Assembly: GCF_002575655.3 (NCBI RefSeq)
Contig: NC_053041.3
Span: 370,371,054 to 370,435,053 of the forward strand
Direction of reading: 5' to 3'
DNA: 64,000 nucleotides
Source of the DNA: Aegilops tauschii subsp. strangulata
Taxonomy: Eukaryota; Streptophyta; Magnoliopsida; Poales; Poaceae
The translations under genes and the position numbers were made by a program. How positions within the stretch are numbered: position 1 is the stretch's first letter; each line of letters starts with the position of its first letter. Below are positions 11,782 through 24,700 of this stretch, one piece after another. The notes beneath the pieces were generated by a model. The model saw only the letters and a list, made by a program, of their open reading frames with translations, searched no databases and was not told the origin of the DNA.

Positions 11782-13067
11782 CTGGCCGACCCGAAAATTT
11801 CATCTGTCCCTCCCTCGCTTTTCATCCAACACACGGGTCGCTTTTCAACGGTGTAGGTCGGACGTATTTTACTATTCAACATGGTCTTGTATCGATCCGC
11901 TTGGCGATGCAGACATCATTTTTTTCACAAACTAAAAGCAAACCAAACCTGGCCCACCTATAAATTTCATCCGCCCTCCTCACTTTCCATCCAACGCACG
12001 CGTCGCTTCCCATGCCGTATTCATGCCGGCCTAGAGCACATAGCGGCCGGCATTGAAACCACGCGACATGATCGGGTGGGAGGACGATATTGACCGACGC
12101 GACCCTCGAGCGTCGCTGCTTCAATGCAGACATCGTGTCTCGGAAACCAACTCTGGCCGCTGCGCCGCATTGAAGCGGGTTGACCGTCCCTTCCTGGCCA
12201 CGACTATATAAGCCGTGCTTCTGGTGCTGCACATCCACACCTCTCTTCTCCGAGTCTCTCCTCCTCCCCGAGCCTCCCCAACTACGGCGATACCGAAATC
12301 TTGGTTCTCTGCCCCGGCAGGCGGCGGCGAGGACAGTGGACCATCATCCGGCTCATGGCACCGCCGCCCTCGCTCTCCGAGCCCCTCGGCCTCCATGGCG
12401 GTCAAGTGCTCCGACAAGGAGGATATCAACATCTCCTCCTCCTCCGACGAGGAGGACCAGGCGTTGCCGTAGCAGCAGCCGCGCCTCCTTGTGGAAGCCG
12501 CTCTAACGGACGAGGAATTGGCCCGTTAGATGGAGTTGACGAGGAGCGCTCGCTCCGGAAGTGTGCCCAGTGCCCTCTCGTTGGCGCGTCTCGTCAAAGA
12601 GGAGCCCATGTCTCCTCTGCAGCGTGTGAAGGAGTCGGCGCCCCCCCCCCCCCCCCCCCCCCCCGCAATCGTGGTGACATTCAGATCGGACGCTGCTCAA
12701 GGAAGAGTCGGCGTCGCCGACACGCAACCGCGACTTCCAAATAAGGCACCGCGCGAAGGAGGAACTGGCGTCGTCACCGCCACACATACACTACGCCCGA
12801 ATCGACGATCCATCCTCGCGGCCTCACCGCAATCTGGCACGGCCAATTCGTCAAGGACGAACTACCGTCGGCGATCGCCAAGGCCCGCGGCCGCATCCTC
12901 CACTACCTCGGTGGCGGTGGTCCCTCATGATCACGGACCGTCGTATCCGTCGAGGAGCTGGCAGCAAGGCAGGCCGCGCGGTATGAGCGGCGCAACGCCG
13001 CCTGCCTCTCCGCGTTCGCCAAGTCGGACACGGCGGCTAACTATGTCCGTAACGACCCCGACCTCAC
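11782..13067 (+). other. GC-rich gene-like patch with TATA box, identity unknown
   Basis: A TATATAA at 12205-12211 is followed within 40 bp by a CT-rich leader-like stretch (CACACCTCTCTTCTCCGAG) and about 700 bp of GC-rich sequence with acidic and proline-rich coding flavour (SSSDEEDQALP near 12435-12470; several KEEP-like steps after 12590). A pure C run of about 21 bases (12644-12664) and stops break any long frame. Two related copies of about 65 bp (about 11785-11850 and 11950-12010, both with AATTTCATC ... CATCCAACRCACG) lie upstream of the TATA box. It resembles a decayed gene or captured gene piece. I do not recognise the product and assign no function. Confidence 0.4.
12205..12211 (+). 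promoter_or_regulatory. TATA box upstream of the GC-rich patch
   Basis: TATATAA set in GC-rich DNA, followed by a pyrimidine-rich leader-like sequence about 30 bp downstream. The spacing suits a plant RNA polymerase II promoter. Activity is inferred only. Confidence 0.4.
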
Positions 13068-13250
13068 AATTACAAAGTTATATTAAAAGATATCTCAATA
13101 TAAAATAAATGCATTGTGAAAATATACTTCCAGATCGGTCTAATGGCATTTATTTGGTATTGTGAGTGTTTAACATTTTTTACAAATAGGATCAAACTTT
13201 AGAAAATTGTCTTATAACAAAAATAATATAGAAAGTAAAAAGAAATCGTG
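13068..13250. mobile_element. Stowaway-like MITE remnant without clear ends
   Basis: AT-rich sequence with partial inverted symmetry around 13160 (AAATGCATTGTGAAAATATA and ATGGCATTTATTTGGTATTG). It resembles a common Triticeae Mariner/Stowaway element, but the CTCCCTCCGT-type ends and TA duplication are missing. The next 450 bp (13251-13702) show nothing I can support. Confidence 0.4.
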
Positions 13251-13702
13251 GAAAGTATTTACAGGAGCTGGCAGCTAGGCCGAACACGAGGCACATGGTC
13301 GGCAGTGCCGTCACCATGACACCTGCTAGTACAAGATTGAACGTTCTCTTCCCCCCTCCTTATTTGCTCTTTTCAAGGAAAACACCAACTGACAAGGAAA
13401 GGATGGAAGTGACGTGAGTGGAGCCGATTTGGGTGCTGCTTGGCTCTGTTATTTCTTTTCCGAAATAACTTTTATATCTTTGCGAGAAAGAGGGAGGGGA
13501 GATGGGTCCGGCTCAGTCCGTCGGTGTCAAGGAAAGTCAGGTTGGTTGTAGTTGGAGGATAAACTATGATGGCAAGGCCACTCTCGACCATGCATTGAAA
13601 CCTAGAGCAAAGGATACACTCAAAATCTACCTCCAACCAAACTTAGATTGAGGTTCGTGTAAATTTTCTTTTCTATGTACCGCTTTGTGATTTTCTATGT
13701 AC

Positions 13703-13767
13703 CCGAAGGTGTTTGCACTGCGTATGGCCATGAGGGACATTTAGAAATTACCTGCACAGGAGGTTTT
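13703..13767 (+). pseudogene. Left piece of a LINE split by an LTR element
   Basis: Sixty-five bases encode a zf-RVT-like stretch (KVFALRMAMRDI, stop, KLPAQEVF). The frame continues at 27727 with KYTGYDWFIVLLNQIEP once the LTR element and one target copy are removed. This piece and 27722-28500 are therefore one LINE remnant interrupted by a 14-kb insertion. Confidence 0.72.
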
Positions 13768-13857
13768 TGTTGAGTAACGTGATTGTATTAGAAAACATAG
13801 GTTAGACTAGAAAATATTCTGGCTTGTCTTCTACTCCAAGAAGGTCATGTACTCCTA
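13768..13857 (+). repeat. Left LTR, first part (90 bp)
   Basis: Matches bases 1-90 of the right LTR (27565-27654) with about four differences. It ends in CTCCTA exactly where the Helitron begins with TC. Confidence 0.93.
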
Positions 13858-14097
13858 TCCAGGAATAAGTATCTAGGGAGCTCCCGAGCCTCCTCAGAGC
13901 TCAGACGAATCCGACCGTTCGTTGCGTTCGCTTGATGGATTTTCGGCCGTCGGATCTCGCTCTGGAAAGATATGGGCCGTAGGATCAAAGTGAAAACACT
14001 GCTGCAATGAATAGTCTGCTCTCCACCGAGAAGATCTCATGCCACCGCCGTACTTCCCATACCCCGCCGAGGGCATTTTCGGAATTTCTCCACAAGG

Positions 14098-14104
14098 TAT
14101 AAAA
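14098..14104 (+). promoter_or_regulatory. TATA box of a captured gene leader in the Helitron
   Basis: TATAAAA in a GC-balanced promoter-like context. A CT-rich leader (GGCTTCTCTCCTCTTCACAC) follows about 20 bp downstream. The leader is then broken by the solo LTR at 14151 and resumes at 18377. The promoter and first exon appear to have been captured together. Confidence 0.5.
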
Positions 14105-14150
14105 GCCCAACGCTCCCCAATCGGCTTCTCTCCTCTTCACACGAGGGAGA

Positions 14151-17100
14151 TGTAACGCCCACGATGCGGCTATATCTCCCACGTGTCCAGGCACGACTTA
14201 GAGGCATAACCGCATAGTGGTTTTGTCGCAAAAGGGTCATCTTCACACAATCCCATGTAATGAACAAGAATGGGATAAAGAGTTGGCTTACAATCGCCAC
14301 TTCACACAATACATGAATAATATCATACATCATCCAAAATACAAACATATAGACCGACTACGGTCAAAATCCAGATGAAAATAAGATAACCCCAAATGCT
14401 AGATCCCCGATCGTCCCAACTGGGCTCCACTACTGATCATCAGGAAAAGACACATAGTAACGACCACGTTCCTCGTCGAACTCCCACTTGAGATCGACGC
14501 CATCATCTGCACTGGCATCGTCGGCACCTGCAACTGTTTTGGTAGAATCTGTGAGTCACGGAGACTCAGCAATCTCACACCCGCGAGATCAAGACTATTT
14601 AAGCTCATAGGAAAGGATGGATGTAAAGAGGTGGAGCTGCAGCGGCAAAAGCATATATGGTGGCTAACTAGCGCAAATGAGAGCGAGAAGAGAAGCAATG
14701 GAACGGCCGCCATCTAGCAATGACCAAGAAGAGGTCCTGAACACCTACTTACGTCAAGCATAACTCAGACCGTGTTCACTTCCCGGACTCCGCCGAGAAG
14801 AGACCATCACGGCTACTCACGCAGTTGATGTATTTTACTTGGGTCAAGTGACAAGTTATCTACAACCGGACATTAACAAATTCCCATCTGCCTCATAACC
14901 GCGGGCACGGCTTTCGAAAGATAATACCCTGCAGGGGTGTCCCAACTTAGCCCATCATAAGCTCTCACGGTCAACGAAGGATAAACCTTCTCCCGGAAAG
15001 ACCCGATCAGTCTCGGAATCCCGGTTTACAAGACATCTCAATAATGGTAAAACAAGACCAGCAAAGCCGCCCGAATGTGCCGACAAATCCCGATAGGAGC
15101 TGCACATATCTCGTTCTCAGGGCACACCGGATAAGTCAAGCTACGAGTAAAACCAGACCTCGAGTTTCCCCGAGGTGGCCCCGCAGGCTGCTCGGTTCGG
15201 ACCAACACTCGAAGGAGCACTGGCCCAGGGGGGTTAAAATAAGATGACCCTCGGGCTCGCGAAAACCCGGGGGAAAAGGCTTAGGCGGCAAATAGTAAAA
15301 CCAAAGTTGGGCCTTGCTGGAGGAGTTTTATTCAAGGCGAACTGTCAAGGGGGTCCCATAAATCACCCGACCGCGTAAGGAACGCAAACTCAAGGAACAT
15401 AATCCCGGTATAACAGTAACTAGGGCGGCAAGAGTGGAACAAAACACCAGGCATAAGGCCGAGCCTTCCACCCTTTACCAAATATATATAGATGCATTAA
15501 TTAAATAAGAGATATTGTGATATCCCAACATATCCATGTTCCGACATGGAACAAACTTCAACTTCACCTGCAACTAGCAACGCTATAAGAGGGACTGAGC
15601 AAAAGCGGTAACTTAGCCAAACAACGGTTTGCTAGGAAAGGATGGTTAGGGGCTGACATGGCTAAAATGGGAAACATGATATAGCAAGTGATAGGTAGCG
15701 GAGCATGGCAATAGAGCGAACAACTAGCATAGCAAAGATAGAAGTGATTTCGAGGGGTGGTCATCTTGCCTGCAAGGTTCTCAGAGTTGTCGAAAGCTTG
15801 ATCCTCGTAAGCGTACTCGGCAGGTTCCTCGTTCACGAACTCGTCTCCCGGCTCTACCCAAGACAAGAACACAAACAAACGGAACCACAATCAACCACGA
15901 GAAATGCACAAGCAACATGATGCAAAACATGTATGATATGCGAGATATGATATGCGATGCATATGCGTGCTCCGGAAGGAAATGATGAACATGGTAGTAA
16001 CTTGGCAAACCAAGCATGCCACTGGGAAGATGAGATGATTTCGGTCGAAATCGATATGAAGATCACCGGAATCGGATGCACGGTTTGCAAAAGGCAAGCA
16101 AAACAAGAATGACACTAATCTGCGATAAACAGCAAGATATCACTTAAAATGCAACAAGTAGCAAAGCTGCAGCACCCCAACATAGCAACAAAGCACATAG
16201 CAGTAATCTACAGGAGAAGCTTGACAAAAGAGGAACACTGAGATACGTCTAGTTCACAACATATCAAGCTCAAACAAGCATGGCAAAAGTGCAAAAGATT
16301 ACAGGTTCACAGACTTAGTGAAAAACTGGACATGGCAGAAATCAGCATCAGGTAGCAATGTTCAGAGCACGAAATCAACATGCTACAGAAACTTAACATA
16401 GCAAAACAAGGCATGGCAGTGTTCTACTAAATGCACATGACAAAAGTCCCTTACTGACCATAAGCCAAAAAGGACCAGAAGATATGATGGCAAGCATGTA
16501 AACATAGCAAGTTTCGTTAACAGGTTTCAGACTTAGCGGAAAACAGAGCATGGCAAAAATATTAATATGTAGGCCTCTTTGTGAGCTTGATGCACTCACT
16601 ACAGAGCAATGCATGACAAACCAAGAATACCTACAGCAAGATGGCATGTTTATGAAGCTATCCATGGCAAGAACAATTGCATATCATGTATGGGGCAACT
16701 ACAATAAGCTTGGCAAAATTGCATATCATGTTAAGAGTCTGCCAGAAATATTTTATAGCAAAAGTAGAGCAAGATTGAGTCATGCTAAGGCACTCCATAT
16801 TTGCAAACAATTGCAGGAATGGATTAATTACAACTATAGCTACAAAACATCCTTAATGAACATCTCCAAAATGTTCATGGATCTCTCTGTAGCATCAAGT
16901 TTACATGGCAACAAAATTACAGCAGACAATGACTTAGAGAAATCACTAAATCCTAGAGAAATCACCAAGTCCGTGAAATCAGAAATATTACGGGGCCTAC
17001 TTTGCATGCTTGTGCTAGTCACCACAGATATCACAAAAATACATGGACTACACCACTGGAAATATGTCATGGCATACTTCAAAACACATGTAGAGCTCAT

Positions 17101-18371
17101 GCTCATAATATGCACAGATTAAATGGTACAAAAATGACAAATCTCCAAGTTCTGTCAAGAACCAGAGAATAACAGCAACTAGCCCTCTTCCAACGAAGAT
17201 TTGGGCATCAAGATGACCTCTAATGAACATGGTGAAATTGAACAAAATTAAGAGCATCACGAGACGAACAATTTGACATATTACACGCGCGAATCGGAGC
17301 TACATGCACGGAGTTATGGCATCACGAACAGAGGCACTTGCTGATAAATTCTGGGGACTTAGAAGAAATTAGGGAGGCAAGAAAGTCAACGCTCACGAGG
17401 GAGAGATCCAGATCGGATCGAGGAGGAGTTCGGCCGGTGGAGGAGCTCGTCGGCGACCAGAGGAGAGGACGGCGGGGGAAGGAGGAGGCGAGGCCGGAGG
17501 GTCGCCGGCGTCGGGCGGGGCGCCGGAGGGAGCGGAGTCCGGCGGGACCGGCGGGTCGGCGGGGCCGGCCGGCGAGCTCGGCGGCGCCGGCGGCGGCTCG
17601 GCGAGCGCGCGGCTCGGGCGGAGCCAGGCGCCGGGCTCGGGCGCGCGGAGGCGGAAGGGCGGCGGCGGACGGGCCCGCGGCGGGCTTCACGGGCCGGCGC
17701 GGTGGGTGGCCGGAGACGGGACACGTGGCGCGCTGCGATTCGTCCGCCGGCGCGGGCGGACGTGTCCGGCGGCGCGAGGTGGAGGACGCTAGGGTTCGTC
17801 TGCGATTCCGTTTTTGGGGATGCACACATATAAATAGGTAGAAGGAGCTAGGAGACTCCAAATGAGGTGCGGTTTTCGCCCACACGATCGTGATCGAACG
17901 AGCTAGAGCATGGAAGAGAGTTTGGTGGGTTTTGGGCTGGTTTTAGAGGGGGTTTTTGCTGGATACTCAAATGGACTTTGCGGATGCCCGGTTAACCGTT
18001 GGAGTACCAAACGACCTCCGAATGGAACGAAACTTGACCGGTAGTCTCCGGGTGGTATATTAAGACCACTTGACAAGCCTCGGTCCATTCCGAGAAAGTT
18101 TGACACACGCACACGAAAGAAAACAAGAGGGGTGCACCGGAGGAGATAGGAGCGCCGGATTGTAAAACGGACAACGGGGAAAATGCTCGGATGCATGAGA
18201 CGAACACGTATGCGAATGCAATGCACATGATGACATGATATGAAAATGCATGACATGACAAAATACAAAACGAAAGACAAAACCCGACAACGGAGGGAAA
18301 AACATATCACATAGCCGAAAATGGCAAGAGTCGGAGTTACAAATATGGCAAGTTACATGCGGGGTGTTACA
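14151..18371 (-). mobile_element. 4.2-kb solo LTR (or LTR-only element) with GGAGA duplication
   Basis: A 4,221-bp unit with complementary ends TGTAAC...GTTACA, flanked by perfect 5-bp repeats GGAGA (14146-14150 and 18372-18376). TG...CA ends and a 5-bp duplication identify an LTR-retrotransposon product. I see no internal coding region, primer site or second LTR, so it is best read as a solo LTR left by LTR-LTR recombination. The minus strand is the likely sense direction: it has TATTTATA (about 17829-17836) followed by a leader. Bases 17400-17800 are extremely GC- and CpG-rich. The frames at 16550-17122 (190 codons) and 17322-17885 have no family resemblance and I treat them as chance. Confidence 0.82.
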
Positions 18372-18376
18372 GGAGA

Positions 18377-18740
18377 GCTGCCGCTGCCGCCGGCGCCGTC
18401 CCCGCGTCCCCTTGCCGTGGTGCGCCCTCTCCCCATCTCCACAGGCCCTAACCCTCTCTCAATCCCCTCACCTTCTCTCCTGTGTGGATTCGTCCCTCAC
18501 CGGATCGAATCCTCCGAGCCGGCGGTCTGCAGGGCCGGGCGGGAGCGGCGCGTCCCCGTCGGCGTGTCGGTGGTGACGGCCCCGCGGATCGAGGCTGACC
18601 CTCAACGGCGCTGGCGCTGCGTCGATCTGGCGCGCGCTTCTGCTCGAGGGGCAGCGTGGTTCAGCGACGACGAGATGCTCGTCCATCTCCTTCTCATCGA
18701 CCAAATCGTCCAGGATTCCTCATCCACCGCCGCGCCCAAG
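18377..18740 (+). pseudogene. Captured first-exon fragment in the Helitron, product unknown
   Basis: GC-rich sequence continuing the interrupted leader. It contains a coding-like segment (AAWFSDDEMLVHLLLIDQIV, about 18650-18710) that runs to a consensus plant 5' splice site, CCCAAG/GTGAGC, at 18740/18741. Downstream DNA becomes AT-rich and intron-like. I do not recognise the protein. Capture of a promoter, first exon and intron is inferred from the exon-intron texture and the Helitron boundaries. Confidence 0.45.
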
Positions 18741-21700
18741 GTGAGCACAGATCCTGCCTCCAGAACATTCTTCGAATTCGCGTCCATTATGGGTTCCTGC
18801 TCGTGCGCCTCACCGATTCCCTCGAGGTTTCGACGCCCCCCGCAATGAATTCTCTTCCTCGTGGTTCGTGGGTTCAAGTTTCGCAGATGATTGGTTTCTA
18901 TCTTGTGTGATTGCAAGTTTTTGTATAGATAGCTTGGTACAGACTAGAGCATGGCTGACTGGCATCATACATATTCATAAAATTAGTTGCTTTGTTTTGG
19001 ATAGGTAGGTGTATATGTTACCATTGGCTAGAGAGACTCATTCATAGGAAACGGTCTAGAACCTCTCATGGATAATCCTTAGTTGCCTTGCTGTGGTTCA
19101 GTGTGGACTGTGGAGGCTGCGTAGTGAGTTCTGGGCTAAGCGTTGTCAAGCAGGATGGTGCCTCGAGCTTGACATACCAAAGTTGCAGTTTTTTAATATG
19201 CAGCGACACATGGGCGGGCTATAAGGGTAGTCAGATTGATCTTTAAGCATAGACATTTTCATCAAAGATGATTCTGTTGAGAAAGTAAAATAATTGTGTT
19301 GTTATATTATGATCTCCAGTGTAAGATCAAAACAAGAAAACATACGTTTTACTTTTTCAGTAATGTAACTTCTGATTATTTTTTACACGACTCCTGTTGG
19401 GGGTTTGGTTGTAGTTTCAGTGCGCCATCTACTCGGCTCCTACCCCAATGTTGCTGAGTTCAGGTCACAACATTGTGATCTCCTTTTTCTTCGAGAAGAA
19501 TCCATCCAATGCTCTGATCTAGAAAAGGCAACAAAAGTAGTTTCATTCGTCCATGGATACTTGGTCCGGCCTCTCGAGAAAGGGCTATACTATATATGCT
19601 GCAATATACACTTGCCGCCCTGTACGAATTCAAGGTCAAATTTCTCCTCTCTACTCAATTAATTTACCATGTTTTGTTTTAGCCTCTTCTGACTTTAATC
19701 AGTGTTATTTTTCTGCTCTCCAGCAATCAGCACTCTGATTATTCCGTCTGTACACAATTGCCTTTGCTTTCTCAACCATGGGTACAATTTCTCTCATCTT
19801 TTCTGGAGATCCCACACTATTCCTTCGGAGCAGGAAGTGCACTTTTGAAAGGTGTTAGCATGCTTCATAATTGCCTATGCACCTGGTACCTATATGATGT
19901 TAGTATCAGTTGCTCCTGTGACTGCCATGGGGGTCTCTCTCATCAGTTTACTCATAGTGTTCAATCCAATTTGGGAATTTAAAATCAAGGGTATTGTTCT
20001 GTTAGTGGCATTATGCAAGTGAAAGGGGATATGGTATGGGGTAGTCATCATGGCAAACCCAATTGCAGCCTTATTGTCTGTGACATTCGTGTCCCTTATT
20101 CTACTTCTACTACTGGACTTGTCGTTGGTCTCGATGAGTCATCTGGTGGCAAAGTGGAACCACGTACCAGCACAACCACCGACACCATTCATGTATGCAC
20201 ATTGTTCTATCTTCCTTTTAGTGCAGGCAATGTATTTACATGCAAAACATGAGACGGTGGGGTTTCATTCTGTATCCCCGATATTATGCACAATCATATA
20301 TGTACATTGTTCTATCTATTCCTTTTAGTACAGTTTATACCTTAGAAGGAAGTGGCATGTGGAATCGAAAGGAAGTGGCTTAGATAGTATCATGTTTCTC
20401 TTTTCACTTAAAACAGTGCAGCATGTAACAAGTGCAGTTTTAATTTTAGTTTGGATACTAATGCACTGACATGCATCTTTTATGTTTAATAATGCACTGA
20501 TGTTCATCTCTTTTGCTATTTGCACTGCAAGATTTAATAAAAGTTATCTTTGGATGGTTCACATTTTAATAGAGAAACAACTAGAGTGACATTGTGGGTG
20601 CGTGGAGGTGGTTTCATCCTCATCGACGGTGGAGGTGGTTTCCATTCCTGTTTTGGGCGACCAATGCATGCAGATTTGTATAGAATATCTTGTCACCTGA
20701 AAGGTATAGGCTGAGATGATCGTTTTATTTGCAGACAAGATCAAGGACTAGACCAACGCGGTCTTTGCACACGAACCAATGTGGGCCAGTTGCATCGGTA
20801 AAATAGCATCACCGGCTTAGGAAGTAAGTTCCTCTGTTTAGGTGTATTGATGTTTCTGAACTAGCAGGCACAATTCATCTCATGACCACTGGGCTGTCGT
20901 CTTTACTTTTTCTGAAATTTGTGACCAAGTGGTTAAAGCCTGAAACCAAAGCTTGGTCTTTCTCCAAATTTACCATGGTGTAATTTTATGCCACAATCAA
21001 GCATTGGATAGAAAATAAACATGTTATCAAGATAATATATCAGTTTTAGAAATACATATTGATCGACTATACAAGCGTTTCTTTTTACTGAATTTCTTTT
21101 TGCTATTTTTCTATCTATATCACTCATTTTGTTGACATGTTTATTCAAATGTGCCTAATGTTTCTTTGCTTTTCCTGGTTTCTCAAAACTAACAAATGAT
21201 GTTCTCTGATAAATTAGGAGGCTGAAGGTGGTAGCTTGCTGAACTCTTATTTTGAAAAAAAATCTGTAGATGTTCACATAAACCTGAAGTGTGCTCTGTT
21301 TTTCTCATATAAATGATAAACAACCACGACACCGGCACCAGCAACCATGTGCTTCTTCTCCATGGAAATGGACATGGGGCTCCAAACCACAGAATGAGAA
21401 TGCAAGGTCCCTCTTCTACCCCCTCCCCCTCTGCTTGCTTGTTTTGATTTGGCCGCTCCCCTCCCTCCCTCACCCCCTGATGCGCGCAGACACAAGCAAG
21501 GGAACACCATCGCTTCACTCCTCCGGGTCGCCGCTGCTCCAACCCTACTGGACGCCATGAAAGGTATCTCTCTGCTCCCTCTCCCTCTCATGCTATGCTC
21601 TTCTTGTCCACGCCCATCCAATTTTCTTGCTGAAACTTTCGTGACTCCATTGTTGTATGAATCAATTGCTTGTCGTATGAATTTTTCTTACAGCAACTTT

Positions 21701-24700
21701 TAGGCAGATTTGTCGTATGAATCATGCAGAGAGAGAGAGAGGGGGAGAGGGAGAGAGAGAGAGAGAGATATTGATATGAAGTGATTGTTCATGATGTGTC
21801 TCCATTGTGTTTATATCATAGGTTATACCCTCCGCTTTATCATAGGGGTGTGTCCTCAGAGTGAAAACAAATCCCTCCGCTTTGTCCCGTTGTTAGTTTA
21901 AACAGAGAATTCTGATTAAGATCCTATATTGCATAAATGTACTGTTAGTGTGATTTAACTTCTCCATTTTTTACATCAACCAAGAAAGCATGCTGACATT
22001 CTTGATAAGCTAATTCGATTAGCATGCAGTCTAATTCAGATCCTATAATTGATCTGCAGAATCTATACCACTGAATATTTATGCAGCTTACACTGTTCTT
22101 TGCTGAAAACTTGAGCTAGACCGATTAAAATTCCACCTATCTAGAAGCTATTTCAAACAGTCGTGTGCTCTTTCAATTGTTCTAGATGAAAAATAAATCA
22201 ATTGTTATAATCTGTATGTGTCTTGGGCTATCATATTTTCTGATTTACTTTTGTTTTTATTCAAAATGAACTCGACCATTTCGAAATGAACCCACATGCT
22301 TTGATTTAAGGATTCATTTTCGTTTCGGGCTAATTTGCTCCATATGTTTGGACTTCTTCATGTTGGTTTTGTACACTTTCGAGAAACAGTTCAGAATTAG
22401 CCTACTGAAGTTTTTGAAGCACATTATTTTTTACCAATCTGTTTGACATATCTAAGACGAGATTCATTTAGATATTTGTGGCTATTTTCTTTCTAATATA
22501 TACACAAATCACTTTGTATTTTCAGCGATAGAGTTGGGTGTTGAAAGAAATGACTTGAAATAGTTACTTATTGGTGATGTCTTATTCACCATGCTTTATG
22601 CAATTCTAGACTTTTAGTACAATAATTTGCAATTGAAGTAAAAAATAATGTGTTATAAATACCTTGATGTGTTTGGCATCAACAAATACACAACACTCAT
22701 ACAACATAGCATATATAGCACTGTACTCTTTTCGGCATTTTAAGAAGAGTTATCGACCTTCTCTTATAACTGAATTGAGAAATCCACCATTCTAAAAAAC
22801 TGAACTATTCCTTGCCTAGCCATTGTAGTACTTCCGTTTTTAGATTAACCAAAGTATTCATTGTCCAGGCGTTATAATACTCAGATTTTGGCTTACCACG
22901 ATTTTGAAAAAATATTACGCTGCCAAGCTTGGCCTAAGTGATTTGTGATATCAAATCTGGCTTGCATAGTTTATACCAAGGCATCATTTTTTCAGTTGGT
23001 ATAACAGCTATACACAACTTAATTTCTTGTGAGTATATATTTTCACAGTATGTTAAAACGGGAGAAAGAGTTTTTGCTTTAATGTTATCAAGATGTCTGT
23101 CTAAACAAGTTAGTACTATCTCGAAGTAGTTGTTGGCCAATTACACATTCTGCCCAGTTTATGCACACTGCATTTTTTTCTTACACCACCTTTTTTATTG
23201 GGAGAAAATGCATCTATATAGGATTGATGCTTGATAGGCCCATTATTATAGCAAATACCAAAGCTGGCTTTTAAGTTTTGCACTTCAGATTTCTCCCAAC
23301 ATAAAGTATTCACGTGAAAACATATTAGTAATGATTAGCTCAATATATCAGTTATTTAAATGTGTTGTGTTAAACCATTCCTATACATGTATGTAATTGC
23401 ATTGTCAGGTAGTTTTTTTTCATTTACTCATCGATATTTGGTTCAGACATCACATGGTATAACAAGCTATAACTTATTAATTTTGACTTGGTACACTCAA
23501 ACTGGCAAGTGTCGATCCTTGATATTTGGTAAATGCGGTTTTTTGAACAATTTTTGATCTTCAACTTGCTAAAGAGAGGCTTCCAGCAGCAGTCATGATT
23601 AGTTCGAACTGAAGACAGTCCAAGAACTCCGTTGTGTTGATTACTATGATCATTAGGTCATTTTATCAGTATGTCATCCTTTAACTGATCTTTTGATTAC
23701 GCCCACTGCCATATTATGTAACTGAATCTATCTCTTTTCCTTTCGTGGTGGAATTGGATGTTCCTCCTATTTAATAGAAATGGATGCATTTTTTGCAATA
23801 GTAAGGGATTATTAAGTTTGCTCATCTCATTTGTCGTCGCATCATCCCTTTCCTCTAGGTTGACCGCAGTGCGCAGTGGCGGCGCTCACGTCTGCATCAT
23901 CCGCATCCGTTGTGTGTGCTCCCGTCCATGTTGCTGAGGGACGCCTGCCCCTGTTGCAAGGACTGCCACTGTGGTTATGGAAGACGCTACAGATAAATCA
24001 GGTCATTTCATCCGGACATTATGACAGAAGTTTCTATACCCTGCTTGTTGTCGTAACAATTGCACTAGGTCAGGGTTTTATGACATCTGACTTCACGGTT
24101 GCTTCAGGGTATGTTATTTTTTGTTGTTTAAAATTTTGTACTACCCGGGAGGAACTGATGAGTTCAGAATATACTTATCCAAATATTTCAGCTCGATGTC
24201 GACTTTGCTACATTATCTCGATTTTTGTTGCATGCCACTTTGAACTTCTACCTAGGTAATCTCAGTAATTACTTCTCTCCCTATCAGTTATGAACTGGAA
24301 CATCTCAAGTTGAGCTATGAATATACAATTTTACCTTATCGTAAATAAAATATTTACATGCTTATATCCATGTGCATATATCATTTTAGTTGCCTATGCA
24401 ATATGCATACACTATTTGAAATGTGTCAATCTTCAACTTAATTATTCACTTCCAGTTGCCCACCGCTTATGCAGGCAATGCGTGGCAAGCCGCGCTTTAC
24501 ATTGGTTCAACCAGCCCTCTCATCAAGTATTATGTTTGTGGGATGAATAAGACACTGGTCACTCCTGGACTAAGGATGGTAAGGACCTTAAATATGCGAC
24601 CTCTTACAAGTAGAGTATCGTAGTACCCGGCTCTAATCAATTGATGTTTCCTTTTCAAGCACTTCTCCTGCCACTTAACAAAAAATAATTAGAAGAACCA

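Noticed and set aside
16550..17122. 190-codon frame in the 4.2-kb solo LTR
   Set aside because: Plausible amino-acid mix, but no motif, no start context and location inside an LTR; probably chance.
17322..17885. Frames on both strands in the CpG-rich part of the solo LTR
   Set aside because: Both strands are open because stops are rare in very GC-rich DNA. Compositions are Arg/Pro/Ala/Gly-biased.
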